A stretch of 64,000 bases of DNA from Candidatus Nitrosothermus koennekei (GTDB taxonomy: Archaea > Thermoproteota > Nitrososphaeria > Nitrososphaerales > Nitrosocaldaceae): contig JACAFH010000004.1 of NCBI GenBank assembly GCA_013538715.1, positions 1 to 64,000 of the forward strand, written 5' to 3'. Below, in pieces: positions 1 to 8,215 of this stretch. Every line of letters begins with the position of its first letter. Within the stretch, counting starts at the first letter, position 1. The notes beneath the pieces are model-generated. The model worked only from the letters and a program-made list of their open reading frames with translations, was not told the DNA's origin and made no database searches. The position numbers and the translations under genes are program-made.

Positions 1-539
1 AGTTTGGAAGAAGTGGCATAGGTATACAAAGGGTTAAATTATTTTATACAAAAGATGTATTGCAATATTTATTAGCATTAAAGATAGATTTTAAGTATGG
101 AGTATATGCTAATAGGATAAAATTAGAAGAGATTGCTCTACCATTTGATGATATAGTTAGTAGTAATGAAGTTACAAAATTTAGGAGTATGTTATATAAA
201 TGCATTAATGATGAGAAGGATAACAAAGTCCATCTCTTAATAGCAGGAGGAAGAAAGAGTATGGTCGTAGATTTTACTCTTGCAGCATTAGCAAATGGTA
301 TTGATATTTTATATTATGTTAGATTACCTCCATCATCTGGAGTAATGCAAAGCAAGTATATACTAGCAAATTATGATTTATCAAAATATCTTGATGGTAA
401 TATACCAGAGCAATTGATGAATAAGATGATAGAGATGCTTCACCCTATGGTTAAAGGCAATTTAATAAAGATAGAACTCCCGGTATTAGACGAATACTCT
501 AGGGAAAGTATTGCTAAAAATCTTAGCAAAAGTTTTTAA
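1..539 (+). CDS. CARF-fold CRISPR accessory protein, ring-nuclease-like (5' partial)
   Basis: The reading frame is open from the first bases of the window, so the start lies upstream. The TTG at base 60 is only an internal codon. The fold signal is a hydrophobic strand ending in the loop GGRKSM (about bases 245-262), which resembles the AGGRK(S/T)M ligand loop of NE0113-type CARF ring nucleases. Such proteins bind cyclic oligoadenylate made by type III CRISPR complexes and in some families degrade it to end the response. No HEPN R-x4-H motif is seen in the visible part. csx1 follows 22 bases downstream on the same strand, which supports a CRISPR signalling role. Subfamily assignment is from motif memory and could be wrong; a CARF protein of some kind is fairly secure. 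Confidence 0.65.
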   Translation, partial: FGRSGIGIQRVKLFYTKDVLQYLLALKIDFKYGVYANRIKLEEIALPFDDIVSSNEVTKFRSMLYKCINDEKDNKVHLLIAGGRKSMVVDFTLAALANGIDILYYVRLPPSSGVMQSKYILANYDLSKYLDGNIPEQLMNKMIEMLHPMVKGNLIKIELPVLDEYSRESIAKNLSKSF

Positions 540-561
540 TGTATTATAGGAGTATATAGAT

Positions 562-1809
562 GTGTCAGAACTAATAATAGCACCATGGGGTAACCCTGAA
601 AATTGGAAGAAGGTTAGTTACTTATATGACGGGAAGAAATGTGTTACACATGCATGTACATTAGCATTATCTGATATGTTATCAATTAAGAATATTGTAG
701 TAATATTGTCATCAACACTTATGGATAAACCTGCTAATAATTATAGAGAATTAGAGGATAAAGTCAAAGAAAAGATTAAGAGTACAAACATCCTAACCTC
801 TAATGAGATTAAATTATGGGTAGCACCAGGTATAGGTAGATTTGGCAAAGATAAAGTCTACATTCACAAAGGATCCATAGACCTATATTATAACTATGTA
901 TACTATAACACTCTAATATTATTTAATGAAATAAATGATGATATAAAGCTTCATCTAGATCTTACACACGGAATAAATTACATGCCGATTATGGTTAGAG
1001 AAGCAATAGAATTAGCAGCAGCTACATATGCAGCAGCAAATGGTAAGAGGATAGAGATTATTATATATAATTCAGATCCATTATCCCCAATACCTAAGCA
1101 AGACGATCCTAGTATAGAACTTAATATAAATCAAGTCGCAAATGTTAAATTCAAACCTTATGAATCATTAAATGAATTATTAACAAGATTAACATTAAAT
1201 TATGATTTTAATATATTTAGATGGAGTAGAATCTCTAATCAAAATAGTGTAAGTAAGGATGATATTGAAAGTATATATAAAGCATCTAAAGCTGGAGAGA
1301 TGGGTTTATTATTAGTTATTGGATCTATTATGGGTAAACTAAAAGATATTAAAGGGAGAGTAGATGATACTTTAAAGAAATTATTAGAACCAATGATAGA
1401 GTGTAAAATCGATGATCCTCTAATATTCGATTATACTCTTAAATTAAAAAAGGAGGTATCGCTTTTACATGCTATATTACACGCATTAACCTCAATAAAT
1501 ATAGAAGCAGAGGTAAAATTATCAACGCTTAAAGAATTGAATGAAAAATTTTATAAGAATACCGCTGTGTATTCAATATTATCAAATGAGTTACATTGTA
1601 TTTGCAATTTAGATATAAATAATCAATATACTCTATATGCAGAACTCAAGTATGGAGAAGAGTTTGATAAAACAAAGGAAGGTAGAACAGATCAAAGAAC
1701 ATTATATGCACATGCAGGGTTAGAGGAGAATGTTACATTATTAAGAAGAGATGATGGAGATATCTATCTAAAATATAAGTATATAGATAATATATTAGAG
1801 CAGATCTAA
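562..1809 (+). CDS. csx1: Csx1-family CARF-HEPN ribonuclease
   Basis: 415 aa. The N-terminal CARF half carries the motif DLTHGINYMP at residues 133-142, typical of the MJ1666/Csx1 family. The C-terminal part ends in a HEPN ribonuclease signature R-T-L-Y-A-H (R379 to H384, the R-x4-H catalytic motif) followed by AGLEEN, as in other Csx1 proteins. Family knowledge: Csx1 is an ancillary RNase of type III CRISPR-Cas, activated when its CARF domain binds cyclic oligoadenylate, causing collateral RNA cleavage. It lies just after another CARF gene on the same strand and overlaps the 3' end of convergent cas6 by four bases. Both key motifs are intact, so the enzyme looks functional. The length is normal for the family. 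Confidence 0.88.
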   Translation: MSELIIAPWGNPENWKKVSYLYDGKKCVTHACTLALSDMLSIKNIVVILSSTLMDKPANNYRELEDKVKEKIKSTNILTSNEIKLWVAPGIGRFGKDKVYIHKGSIDLYYNYVYYNTLILFNEINDDIKLHLDLTHGINYMPIMVREAIELAAATYAAANGKRIEIIIYNSDPLSPIPKQDDPSIELNINQVANVKFKPYESLNELLTRLTLNYDFNIFRWSRISNQNSVSKDDIESIYKASKAGEMGLLLVIGSIMGKLKDIKGRVDDTLKKLLEPMIECKIDDPLIFDYTLKLKKEVSLLHAILHALTSINIEAEVKLSTLKELNEKFYKNTAVYSILSNELHCICNLDINNQYTLYAELKYGEEFDKTKEGRTDQRTLYAHAGLEENVTLLRRDDGDIYLKYKYIDNILEQI

Positions 1810-2597
1810 ATCATGCCTCTAACATTAACCATCCCAAATCCTATTGCTCTTGATCTACCCATACCAAAATAATTAGCGTATGCTAATAACCTCTTTAGCA
1901 TGATTTTATACTCTCGATCATTGGAATCTATTATAAATTGTATCCAACCACTTATCCCTGTAGGTTTTCTATGCTCATCATATACTATTGATAATGGCAT
2001 TATATGATAATTAAACTCTAGCATAGAGTAATTACTAAAGATTACTAACCTCTTTATGTTAGGTATCCTCAACTCTTCTGGAGCAAACATATTCCAATGA
2101 TGAGCAAGAGACCATAACATCAATGAAGGTATAGGAAATAACAGATTCCTCTTCCTCTTTATATTAGACCATTTTGTAGGTAATTTTAACAATAATGGAG
2201 TTATTATTTTTATATTAACCTTATCCATATCTATCATTAAAGAACCAAATGTCTTAACCTCTAGTTCATAATCTTTAATATTAAAGATGGTATTAAATAC
2301 TTCTATATTAGAGATCTCAATAACTTTAGTTATAGGCTCAATGCTTAATGTGGTGAAATAAAAGTAATAATCATTATTAGCAAATAATTTAAGTGTATTA
2401 TCATTAGTATGTTTGATTAACGGTTTGTTATTATTGAAGATAGGAGAGATAACATATGGTTTTATATTATTCTTAAATAATTGATTATCCTCTCCTAAGA
2501 TCTTCATAATCATGCTTCTACTAACCTTAGATGAGAATGGTGGTATAATTAGATCATTACTAACTCTAAACTTTATCTTTGCTCTTGCTACTAACAA
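1806..2597 (-). CDS. cas6: CRISPR repeat endoribonuclease Cas6
   Basis: 263 aa. The C terminus carries the glycine-rich loop GMGRSRAIGFG (residues 245-255), which is the RAMP/Cas6 hallmark that contacts repeat RNA. The N-terminal segment IPPFSSKVSR also fits the first ferredoxin-like fold of archaeal Cas6. Cas6 cuts the CRISPR transcript inside each repeat to give crRNAs. I see no obvious catalytic histidine in the early conserved segment, as in several archaeal Cas6 enzymes, so the active site is unassigned. The only start before the upstream in-frame TGA is TTG at 2597. The gene is transcribed towards csx1 and away from the second CARF gene, from a 75-base divergent promoter region. No CRISPR array is visible in the window, so its substrate must lie elsewhere. 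Confidence 0.8.
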   Translation of the reverse strand: MLVARAKIKFRVSNDLIIPPFSSKVSRSMIMKILGEDNQLFKNNIKPYVISPIFNNNKPLIKHTNDNTLKLFANNDYYFYFTTLSIEPITKVIEISNIEVFNTIFNIKDYELEVKTFGSLMIDMDKVNIKIITPLLLKLPTKWSNIKRKRNLLFPIPSLMLWSLAHHWNMFAPEELRIPNIKRLVIFSNYSMLEFNYHIMPLSIVYDEHRKPTGISGWIQFIIDSNDREYKIMLKRLLAYANYFGMGRSRAIGFGMVNVRGMI

Positions 2598-2672
2598 TAA
2601 TCTTCATTCTAGTAACTCTCATTTAATATTATCTTAGAAATACTTTTATAAGAAAGATTAGATGCATCACTT
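2598..2672. promoter_or_regulatory. Divergent promoter region between cas6 and the CARF-HTH gene
   Basis: On the plus strand an archaeal TATA-like element (TTTTATAAG, about 2644-2652) lies about 25 bases before the ATG at 2673, which implies a leaderless or nearly leaderless transcript. On the minus strand an AT-rich TAATATTAAAT-like element lies about 25 bases before the cas6 start. The two genes therefore appear to be divergently expressed from 75 bases. Confidence 0.45.
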
Positions 2673-3467
2673 ATGAAAGAGTTTCATATTATCCTTTGTG
2701 GTACTTCTCTACTTACAAATTTTGGAAAGACTAAAGAGGCTAAAGAGTTGGATATGACAGAATGGGCAAGATTAAATCCTACCGATATTAAACAGATAGA
2801 GATAGAGAAGTTAGCACATAAAGGTGATAAGAGATTTGATATATTGTATAAATTCTTAACTAATGAACCAAAGGCTAATAGTGCTGAACTTAATACATTC
2901 ATAAGGTTTTGTGAACTTTATAATGCAGAGAGAGAAGCGTTATTGTATTGCACCGATACTGGCACTGGAGTATTATGTGCAAATGTTATCCATGAATACC
3001 TTCAAAATAGTAATTATGCTAGAATGGTTAGTGAACCTCAGCGCTTAAAATATTTTAAATCAAGTGAAGAATTTGATGATGCCTTAGTAGATATAATCGA
3101 GAGACTTACTAAAATCATAATAAATAAGAAGAGACAAGGGTTTAAAGTACATATAAATGCAAGTGGAGGATTTAAGCCAGAGAGTACCTATGCTGTTATA
3201 GCAGCTCTCTTATCAGGCGTAGATTCTATCTATTATAGGTTTGAGACATTTAGAGATCTTATCAAACTACCAGCAATACCCTTAAAGTTAAATATTGAGG
3301 AGCATAAAAAGATAATAGAAGAGTTAAGATATAGTAAAAAACCTTTAGATACATTATTAGAAGAAGGGTTTGAGAGGGATTATATAGATAGATTAAAAGA
3401 GATTGGATTTATTGAGATGGATGGAATATATGTAAAACTTAGAAGATGGTTAAAGTATCTTATATAA
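2673..3467 (+). CDS. CARF-domain protein of the APE2256/Crn1 type with C-terminal HTH-like tail
   Basis: 264 aa. The Rossmann-like CARF part has an N-terminal strand (FHIILCGTSLLTN), an inner segment YCTDTGTG, and the ligand loop NASGGFKPE (residues 162-170). That loop is characteristic of the APE2256 family (TIGR02619), which includes the Sulfolobus ring nucleases Crn1. The last 60 residues are helical and basic and resemble a winged-helix segment, as in Csa3 or Csx1 relatives. Ring nucleases hydrolyse cyclic tetra-adenylate and switch off Csx1. A CARF-HTH transcription regulator is the main alternative. A zinc-ribbon microprotein starts ten bases after its stop, suggesting co-transcription. 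I see no nuclease motif outside the CARF fold. Confidence 0.75.
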   Translation: MKEFHIILCGTSLLTNFGKTKEAKELDMTEWARLNPTDIKQIEIEKLAHKGDKRFDILYKFLTNEPKANSAELNTFIRFCELYNAEREALLYCTDTGTGVLCANVIHEYLQNSNYARMVSEPQRLKYFKSSEEFDDALVDIIERLTKIIINKKRQGFKVHINASGGFKPESTYAVIAALLSGVDSIYYRFETFRDLIKLPAIPLKLNIEEHKKIIEELRYSKKPLDTLLEEGFERDYIDRLKEIGFIEMDGIYVKLRRWLKYLI

Positions 3468-3477
3468 TAGATGAGGA

Positions 3478-3708
3478 ATGGTTAGTTGCTTATATTGTAG
3501 AAGAAGATTATGGTATAGGAGAGATCTTAGTAATCCATTTGCTACAAATAAAGAGCGTACATATGCTTATGAGTGCACTAAATGCAAGATAATCATTATC
3601 ATAAAGAATGAGAGTGATAGAAAGAGTAGAGGGACTAAAGAGTATTGGAGTGATAAGAGTATAGTAAAAGGAAGAGTAATAAAAGGAATAGTAAAAAATT
3701 CAGAATAA
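3478..3708 (+). CDS. Zinc-ribbon microprotein linked to the CARF gene
   Basis: 76 aa. Two CxxC pairs (CLYC at residues 4-7 and CTKC at about 33-36) frame a short beta-rich segment, the pattern of a zinc ribbon. The tail is lysine/arginine-rich and could touch nucleic acid. It begins ten bases after the CARF gene, with a purine-rich ATGAGGA just before its ATG. The 3' end overlaps the convergent secreted-protein gene by nine bases. I do not recognise a named family. Its placement suggests a small partner of the CRISPR signalling genes, but co-location alone does not prove that. Confidence 0.6.
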   Translation: MVSCLYCRRRLWYRRDLSNPFATNKERTYAYECTKCKIIIIIKNESDRKSRGTKEYWSDKSIVKGRVIKGIVKNSE

Positions 3709-4551
3709 TCTTCTTAGATGGAAGAATAATATGCTGCTCATTGTGATTACTGATGCTAATATGCCAATTGCATACTCTGAGAGAACATTAAAACTTACTT
3801 CAAACGTCTCACTATCACTAGCATTGCCACACTCTGCTTTCACTTGCCAATTTCCAGCACTTGTAGGAGTATACTCATCTGTTAGAGCACTCTTTGTAAC
3901 ATCTCTCTCTATTCCAACTTGATTGCTCCATATGAACCTTACAGTATTAGAGTTTGTATTTACACTAGCAGTTATCTTCTCTCCCAAGTTTATAAGAGTT
4001 TTATCTAGAGATAATTCACAAATATTAGTATTAGAGATAGGTCTACTACTCTTTCCTCTCTCTCTTATATCAAATATATGCCCATTATTATCTATCTTAC
4101 CACTAATAAAACTTGGGAATAAAGCTCGCATCTCATCGTCATTTGCAGTCCCAGTACTATTAACTATCCTCCCTATATTAAAGATGTAGCCATTGTTATT
4201 TAAGGTGTTTGTATTGTTTATTATATTGAGGTTACTTATTATATAATTATTTGTAAAGATACCAATGTTATGAATATAACCATTATTAATTAGGCGCTTA
4301 TTATTGATAAATGTATCATCTATTACAATCAAACCAAAATTCTCTATCTCAGCATTGTTAATCAATTCCCCTTTAATTACTATCTTTCCATAATTAGTTA
4401 TCCTAGCATTATTTATAATACTAGTATCATCTTCTATTATCCATTCTTCTGTTCCATTAATGATCTTATTACTGCTTATACTGGATGAGATAGCATATAC
4501 GTTACTTGCAGATATTAGTAATATTACCGCTACTATTATAGCTATCTTCAT
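3700..4551 (-). CDS. Secreted Asn-rich repeat protein with C-terminal membrane anchor
   Basis: 283 aa. An N-terminal signal peptide (MKIAIIVAVILLISASNVYA) is followed by about 120 residues of degenerate short repeats built on Ile-Asn-Asn and Asn-x-Gly-x-Ile. This periodicity suggests a beta-helix or solenoid. Residues about 180-255 look like an immunoglobulin-like beta domain with one Cys pair (ICELSL ... AECGN). A transmembrane helix and a short basic tail (HLRRLF) end the protein, so it is probably anchored at the cell surface. The closest comparisons in the window are the other secreted proteins at 26.6 kb and the pseudogene at 15.5 kb. The function is unknown. Lengths of the repeat steps vary, so no exact repeat unit is claimed. 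Confidence 0.7.
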   Translation of the reverse strand: MKIAIIVAVILLISASNVYAISSSISSNKIINGTEEWIIEDDTSIINNARITNYGKIVIKGELINNAEIENFGLIVIDDTFINNKRLINNGYIHNIGIFTNNYIISNLNIINNTNTLNNNGYIFNIGRIVNSTGTANDDEMRALFPSFISGKIDNNGHIFDIRERGKSSRPISNTNICELSLDKTLINLGEKITASVNTNSNTVRFIWSNQVGIERDVTKSALTDEYTPTSAGNWQVKAECGNASDSETFEVSFNVLSEYAIGILASVITMSSILFFHLRRLF

Positions 4552-4627
4552 ACTAAAAACTTATTAGTAACAGTTATTTAAACAAATCGTAAGAATAGTA
4601 TGTAATATATCTTTCATAAAATAGATA

Positions 4628-4714
4628 CGCCGCCGGTCGGACTCGAACCGACGACCGACTGGTTTCTACTAGATACTAACAGCCAGCCGCTCTACCACGC
4701 TGAGCTACGGCGGC
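4628..4714 (-). tRNA. tRNA-Asn (GUU) with a 13-nt anticodon-loop intron
   Basis: The acceptor GCCGCCG pairs with CGGCGGC, the D stem is GCTC/GAGC, the anticodon stem is GCTGG/CCAGT and the T arm is GTCGG/CCGAC with loop TTCGAGT. The anticodon is GTT and the discriminator base is G. Twenty bases separate the two halves of the anticodon stem: seven loop bases and a 13-base intron (4664-4676) at the canonical position 37/38. The cloverleaf closes fully once the intron is removed (74 nt including the discriminator). Confidence 0.93.
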
Positions 4715-4751
4715 TTATAAACTCTCATAATAAATTGATGTAATAAAAACT

Positions 4752-5291
4752 TTAGGATAATCTTTCCTTCTCATAGATATATATACCATCTAGAAAGACT
4801 CTTAGATCCTTGCCTTTAATGTTTGTAGCAAGCTCTATATTTGCTGCTGTTTGTGATACATCTTCTAAACTAGGACCCTCAACTATTATATCCTCTCCTT
4901 CAACACTTACTTTACAGTTACCTTGAATCTTTGCCTTTCTTGCTGCTCTTTCTCCTATAAAATTCTCTATCAATAATGTATTATCCTTAACCTTTACAGA
5001 GATAGGAAAATGTGAATATACTATCTTTAATTTGTATCTATACCCTTTTGTAACTCCATGAATCATATTCTTTACTATTGATCTTAATGTATTTGCTATA
5101 GAGATATACTTCTTTCTATTACTATATGGTATGAACTCGATCATACCTTCTTTAATATTAAGTTTAACTGGTATCTTACTTATATCCTTACTAATCTTAG
5201 TTTTAGAACTTGATACAGTAATTATATTATCTTTATAGTCTATCCTGATACCATCTGGGATCTTTAACTCAAATACCTGCTCAGTAGACAT
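4752..5291 (-). CDS. rpl6: Ribosomal protein uL6
   Basis: 179 aa, the normal archaeal length. It binds 23S rRNA near the sarcin-ricin loop in the large subunit. The C-terminal repeat shows the family segment VEGEDIIVEGPSLEDVSQTAANIE-like pattern with KGKDLRVFLDGIYIYE at the end. It is the last gene of the minus-strand ribosomal operon, and its start overlaps the end of the S8 gene by 11 bases. In many archaea L32e, L19e, L18 and S5 follow here; instead tRNA-Asn and a secreted protein gene are found. Confidence 0.95.
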   Translation of the reverse strand: MSTEQVFELKIPDGIRIDYKDNIITVSSSKTKISKDISKIPVKLNIKEGMIEFIPYSNRKKYISIANTLRSIVKNMIHGVTKGYRYKLKIVYSHFPISVKVKDNTLLIENFIGERAARKAKIQGNCKVSVEGEDIIVEGPSLEDVSQTAANIELATNIKGKDLRVFLDGIYIYEKERLS

Positions 5292-5673
5292 AGCCTATAA
5301 GCACACCTCCTAATCCTTCCTTTCTTGCTTCATGATGAGACATTACACCCTTTGGTGTAGATATGATAAGTATTCCTCTACTATAAGACGGTAGATAATT
5401 CCTCTCCCAATCTATATAACCATCCTTCTTTACATTGAAACGAGGAGTTATAGCTTTACACTTGTTTATCTTAGCATTTAAGGTAACTTTAAACTTACCG
5501 CCTCTTCCATCTTCAAAATATTCAAAACCATCGATAAATCCATGCCTCTTCATTGTATTGAGAACTTCTCTTGCTAATCTTGATGTAGGAGCTATTATAC
5601 ATTCGCCCTTTCTTCTCATCTCGTTATTGTATATCGTATTAAAGAGGTTTGGTATTATATTTTGCGCAGGCAT
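5281..5673 (-). CDS. rps8: Ribosomal protein uS8
   Basis: 130 aa, full length for archaeal S8. This small-subunit protein binds helix 21 of 16S rRNA. The C-terminal signature STPKGVMSHHEARKEGLGG is clear, and the N terminus (NLFNTIYNNE) fits. The gene sits between S14 (six bases upstream) and L6 (11-base overlap), the classic spc order. The DNA just before the ATG includes GAGTGAGAT, a plausible ribosome-binding site lying in the end of the S14 gene. Confidence 0.95.
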   Translation of the reverse strand: MPAQNIIPNLFNTIYNNEMRRKGECIIAPTSRLAREVLNTMKRHGFIDGFEYFEDGRGGKFKVTLNAKINKCKAITPRFNVKKDGYIDWERNYLPSYSRGILIISTPKGVMSHHEARKEGLGGVLIGYVY

Positions 5674-5679
5674 GTTATC

Positions 5680-5856
5680 TCACTCGTATTTCTTAAACCC
5701 TAGCTTCTTTGCTGCTTCTCTAAAGCATTGCCTACATAGCATTATATTGTATTTGTTAACTAGTGCTGTATACTGACCACATTTTTTACACCATCTAGAT
5801 CCTTTACCTTGCTTCCTCTCTTTTCTTCCTGTAAGTTTGTAATCTCTAATCTTCAT
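5680..5856 (-). CDS. rps14: Ribosomal protein uS14 (zinc-binding, short form)
   Basis: 58 aa. The frame reads [16 protein letters not shown] at the start and LGFKKYE at the end. Four cysteines in two pairs (CKKC at 23-26 and CRQC at 41-44) form the zinc knuckle of C+ S14 proteins. It assembles into the head of the small subunit. The gene lies between L5 and S8 with almost no spacing, as expected for the spc cluster, and is preceded by GGTGATATGAT. Its small size is normal for the archaeal protein. Confidence 0.95.
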   Translation of the reverse strand: MKIRDYKLTGRKERKQGKGSRWCKKCGQYTALVNKYNIMLCRQCFREAAKKLGFKKYE

Positions 5857-5857
5857 A

Positions 5858-6376
5858 TCATATCACCACAGTCTTGAGCATATCTTTAAAGAATGCTATT
5901 GCTTCCTCTTTATTAATCATATGATTCTTTCCTATCTTGCTCCTTCTATATCTTCTCTCTCTAACTCTATACCCTGCTCTCGCTAATCTTATCGATACAT
6001 CCATACCAAATATTCCAATCTCTGGATTATATTTTATCCCTGGTATATCTATATGCTCTTTTATACCAAATGATACATTACCATATTCATCAAATGATGA
6101 ACTCTTTATCTGGTTATTCTTTGCTGCTAACAATCTCTTTAGTGTATTTATAGCATCATCACCCCTAAGAGTTACCATAACGCCGATAGGCTCTTTCTTA
6201 TGTATGTTGAAATCTCTCACACTCTTCTTTGCCTCTCTTGCACTTGGTTTATGTCCAGTCAACTCTTGTAATACCTTTTTTGCTTTTTCTAAAGGTTCTC
6301 CAGATTTTCCTACGCCTATATTTATAACTACTTTATCTATCCTTATTGCTCTCATTGGATTCTCCATTGTTTGCAT
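5858..6376 (-). CDS. rpl5: Ribosomal protein uL5
   Basis: 172 aa, normal length. L5 binds 5S rRNA in the central protuberance. Typical segments are [18 protein letters not shown] near the N terminus and [11 protein letters not shown] in the middle. The ATG at 6376 is preceded by AAGGTGAT, which matches the GGTGA-type ribosome-binding sites seen before other genes here; a Met eight residues in is an alternative start. It lies one base from S14 and four bases from S4e. Confidence 0.95.
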   Translation of the reverse strand: MQTMENPMRAIRIDKVVINIGVGKSGEPLEKAKKVLQELTGHKPSAREAKKSVRDFNIHKKEPIGVMVTLRGDDAINTLKRLLAAKNNQIKSSSFDEYGNVSFGIKEHIDIPGIKYNPEIGIFGMDVSIRLARAGYRVRERRYRRSKIGKNHMINKEEAIAFFKDMLKTVVI

Positions 6377-6380
6377 ATAA

Positions 6381-7100
6381 TCACCTTATCTTTATGGGGA
6401 TGTTATTATTCTTCCCAACTACTATCATCATATTGACTGGTAACTCTATCCTTCTCTCATCTATAACAACTACTGCTCGTTTTGGCAAAGTAAATGTACC
6501 ATCTTTAATCTCTTCTACAAAACCTAACTTACCAGTATTATCTCCTCTTGTTATAATAACATTAGCACCCTTCTCAAACTTTAAAATATCAATTACTTTC
6601 TGTTCTGGAACTTCAATCAATAACGAATCGTTAACCTTAGCATTTATACCATCTAATATACTCCTTCCATCATGTAATCCATATTGGATCTTATTACCTT
6701 TGATAGTAACCTTATTTTTTATCTTACATATCTTTAATTTATGCTCATTCTCACTTATCTCTATTGGAGTTAACAGTACACCTTCACCTGTTACAAGTCT
6801 ATAATGCTTATTTATTACATCTATACTAACTACATTCATAAGACCTACAGGAAAATGTTCATCATATCGCTTCTTTCCATCAACATAAACTCTACCTTCA
6901 ATAAGTATAGCACGAGCTTCGCGCATAGTATTTACTACCCGAATGATATCTCTAAGTAATACACCAAGAGGATATGATTCCATAAGAGGATATGGACCAG
7001 CACTTGGTTTAAGTACAAATCTATGAGTCTTCCTTGATATGGCCCAAAACGGAGGAGCCTTTTGAACTTTAAGGTATGTTGAACCACTTACTCTAGTCAT
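6381..7100 (-). CDS. rps4e: Ribosomal protein eS4
   Basis: 239 aa, the archaeal/eukaryotic S4e family, which is absent from bacteria. The N terminus GSTYLKVQKAPPFWAISRK and the S4 RNA-binding segment (AILIEGRVYVDGKKR) are clear, followed by a KOW-like segment NTGKLGFVEEIK. The start overlaps the L24 stop by four bases (ATGA type), so translation is likely coupled. It helps place the window in the Archaea. Confidence 0.95.
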   Translation of the reverse strand: MTRVSGSTYLKVQKAPPFWAISRKTHRFVLKPSAGPYPLMESYPLGVLLRDIIRVVNTMREARAILIEGRVYVDGKKRYDEHFPVGLMNVVSIDVINKHYRLVTGEGVLLTPIEISENEHKLKICKIKNKVTIKGNKIQYGLHDGRSILDGINAKVNDSLLIEVPEQKVIDILKFEKGANVIITRGDNTGKLGFVEEIKDGTFTLPKRAVVVIDERRIELPVNMMIVVGKNNNIPIKIR

Positions 7101-7447
7101 GCCTTACCCTCCAATTTATTCTTTCTAATCTCATCACTGAGATCTAGTGAAGTAATCATAACCTTTGATGAATGTATTAGAACTGGAACATTTCCACCCC
7201 TTAATTTTTCTCTTTGCACACCTTCTATCTCTAATCTACCATTCTCTGTATGAACTTTACTTACTTTTCCTTCCACTCCTTTAAATTCTCCACGCATGAT
7301 CTTAACTATATCACCTACTCTAACTCTAACACTATTTCTCTTATATTTTGTTTTTAGATCATCTGAGAGCATGGAACGTATCATTGATGACCTCTTATGT
7401 AGAGGTGCTTTATACAATGAATTTAATCTAGCTTTAGATGGCTTCAT
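7097..7447 (-). CDS. rpl24: Ribosomal protein uL24
   Basis: 116 aa. An early large-subunit assembly protein with a KOW motif, visible as VGDIVKIMRGEFKGVEGKV followed by VHTENGRLEIEGV. The N-terminal KPSKARLNSLYKAPLHKRS is typical of archaeal L24. It lies six bases after L14 and overlaps S4e by four bases. Length and order are standard. Confidence 0.95.
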   Translation of the reverse strand: MKPSKARLNSLYKAPLHKRSSMIRSMLSDDLKTKYKRNSVRVRVGDIVKIMRGEFKGVEGKVSKVHTENGRLEIEGVQREKLRGGNVPVLIHSSKVMITSLDLSDEIRKNKLEGKA

Positions 7448-7453
7448 ATTAGA

Positions 7454-7891
7454 TCACACTATCATCGATGCAAGTGTTGCCAATCTTGGCCAACGTTCTG
7501 CAGCTTCTGCTGCAACAGGTCCTTTTATATCGGTGCCTTTAACGTCTCCTTCAGGTGTTACTATTACAGCAGCATTATCCTCAAATGATACACGCACTCC
7601 ACTCAACCTTCGAATTGGATATTTCTGTCTTATAATAATAGCACCAAATATCTGCTTTCTTAATTCTGCAGGACCTTTCTTTACTACTACAGTAACTAGA
7701 TCACCAACAGATGCTGCTGGTTGTCTTGATAATCTTCCTTTAAACTTATTTACTTGAACTACTTGAACTATCTTTGCTCCAGTATTATCAGCACATACAA
7801 GATTTGCTGAGACTGGTATAGCTCTTGTTATATAAGATTTGAACTCTGCAGCACCCTTTGCAGATACTGCTCTACTCTTTGCCTTAGCCAT
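7454..7891 (-). CDS. rpl14: Ribosomal protein uL14
   Basis: 145 aa, a little longer at the N terminus than bacterial L14, as is usual in archaea. The signature around ADNTGAKIVQVVQVNKFKG and the segment VGDLVTVVVKKGP identify it. It sits at the subunit interface next to L19e. Start is supported by AGAGGTGA a few bases before the ATG. The first residues lie inside the end of the S17 gene (8-base overlap). Confidence 0.95.
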   Translation of the reverse strand: MAKAKSRAVSAKGAAEFKSYITRAIPVSANLVCADNTGAKIVQVVQVNKFKGRLSRQPAASVGDLVTVVVKKGPAELRKQIFGAIIIRQKYPIRRLSGVRVSFEDNAAVIVTPEGDVKGTDIKGPVAAEAAERWPRLATLASMIV

Positions 7892-8213
7892 GTTTGTTCA
7901 CCTCTATTACTACAAACGATGTTGTCTTATTCAATGGTCTACATTCTGCACTTGTTACGGTATCACCAACATTAACATCTATACAATCTGGTAAGTAAGC
8001 ATGGATCTTACTTTTTCTTCTTGCATACCTTTTATACTTGCTTATTAGATAAGAGTATTCACGCTCTATTACTACCATCTTCTTAGTCTTTTTGCTAACA
8101 ATATTGCCAACAAATAATTTGCCCCTAATTGATAATGAACCATGAAATGGACATAGACTATCGTTACATGTTCTTTCCGGTGCCATTACATTTATCCCAA
8201 TATTTTTAACCAT
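7884..8213 (-). CDS. rps17: Ribosomal protein uS17
   Basis: 109 aa, an early 16S rRNA binder. The archaeal-type N-terminal extension has a conserved Cys pair (CNDSLCPFHGSL), and the OB-fold core includes KTKKMVVIEREYSYLISKYKRYA-like sequence. It begins two bases after rnp1, in the usual archaeal L29-Rnp1-S17 order. Confidence 0.94.
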   Translation of the reverse strand: MVKNIGINVMAPERTCNDSLCPFHGSLSIRGKLFVGNIVSKKTKKMVVIEREYSYLISKYKRYARRKSKIHAYLPDCIDVNVGDTVTSAECRPLNKTTSFVVIEVNKHG

Positions 8214-8215
8214 AT

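Noticed and set aside
60-62. TTG at base 60 as the start of the first gene
   Set aside because: The same frame is open to base 1 with protein-like sequence (FGRSGIGIQRVKLFYTKD), so the start is outside the window.
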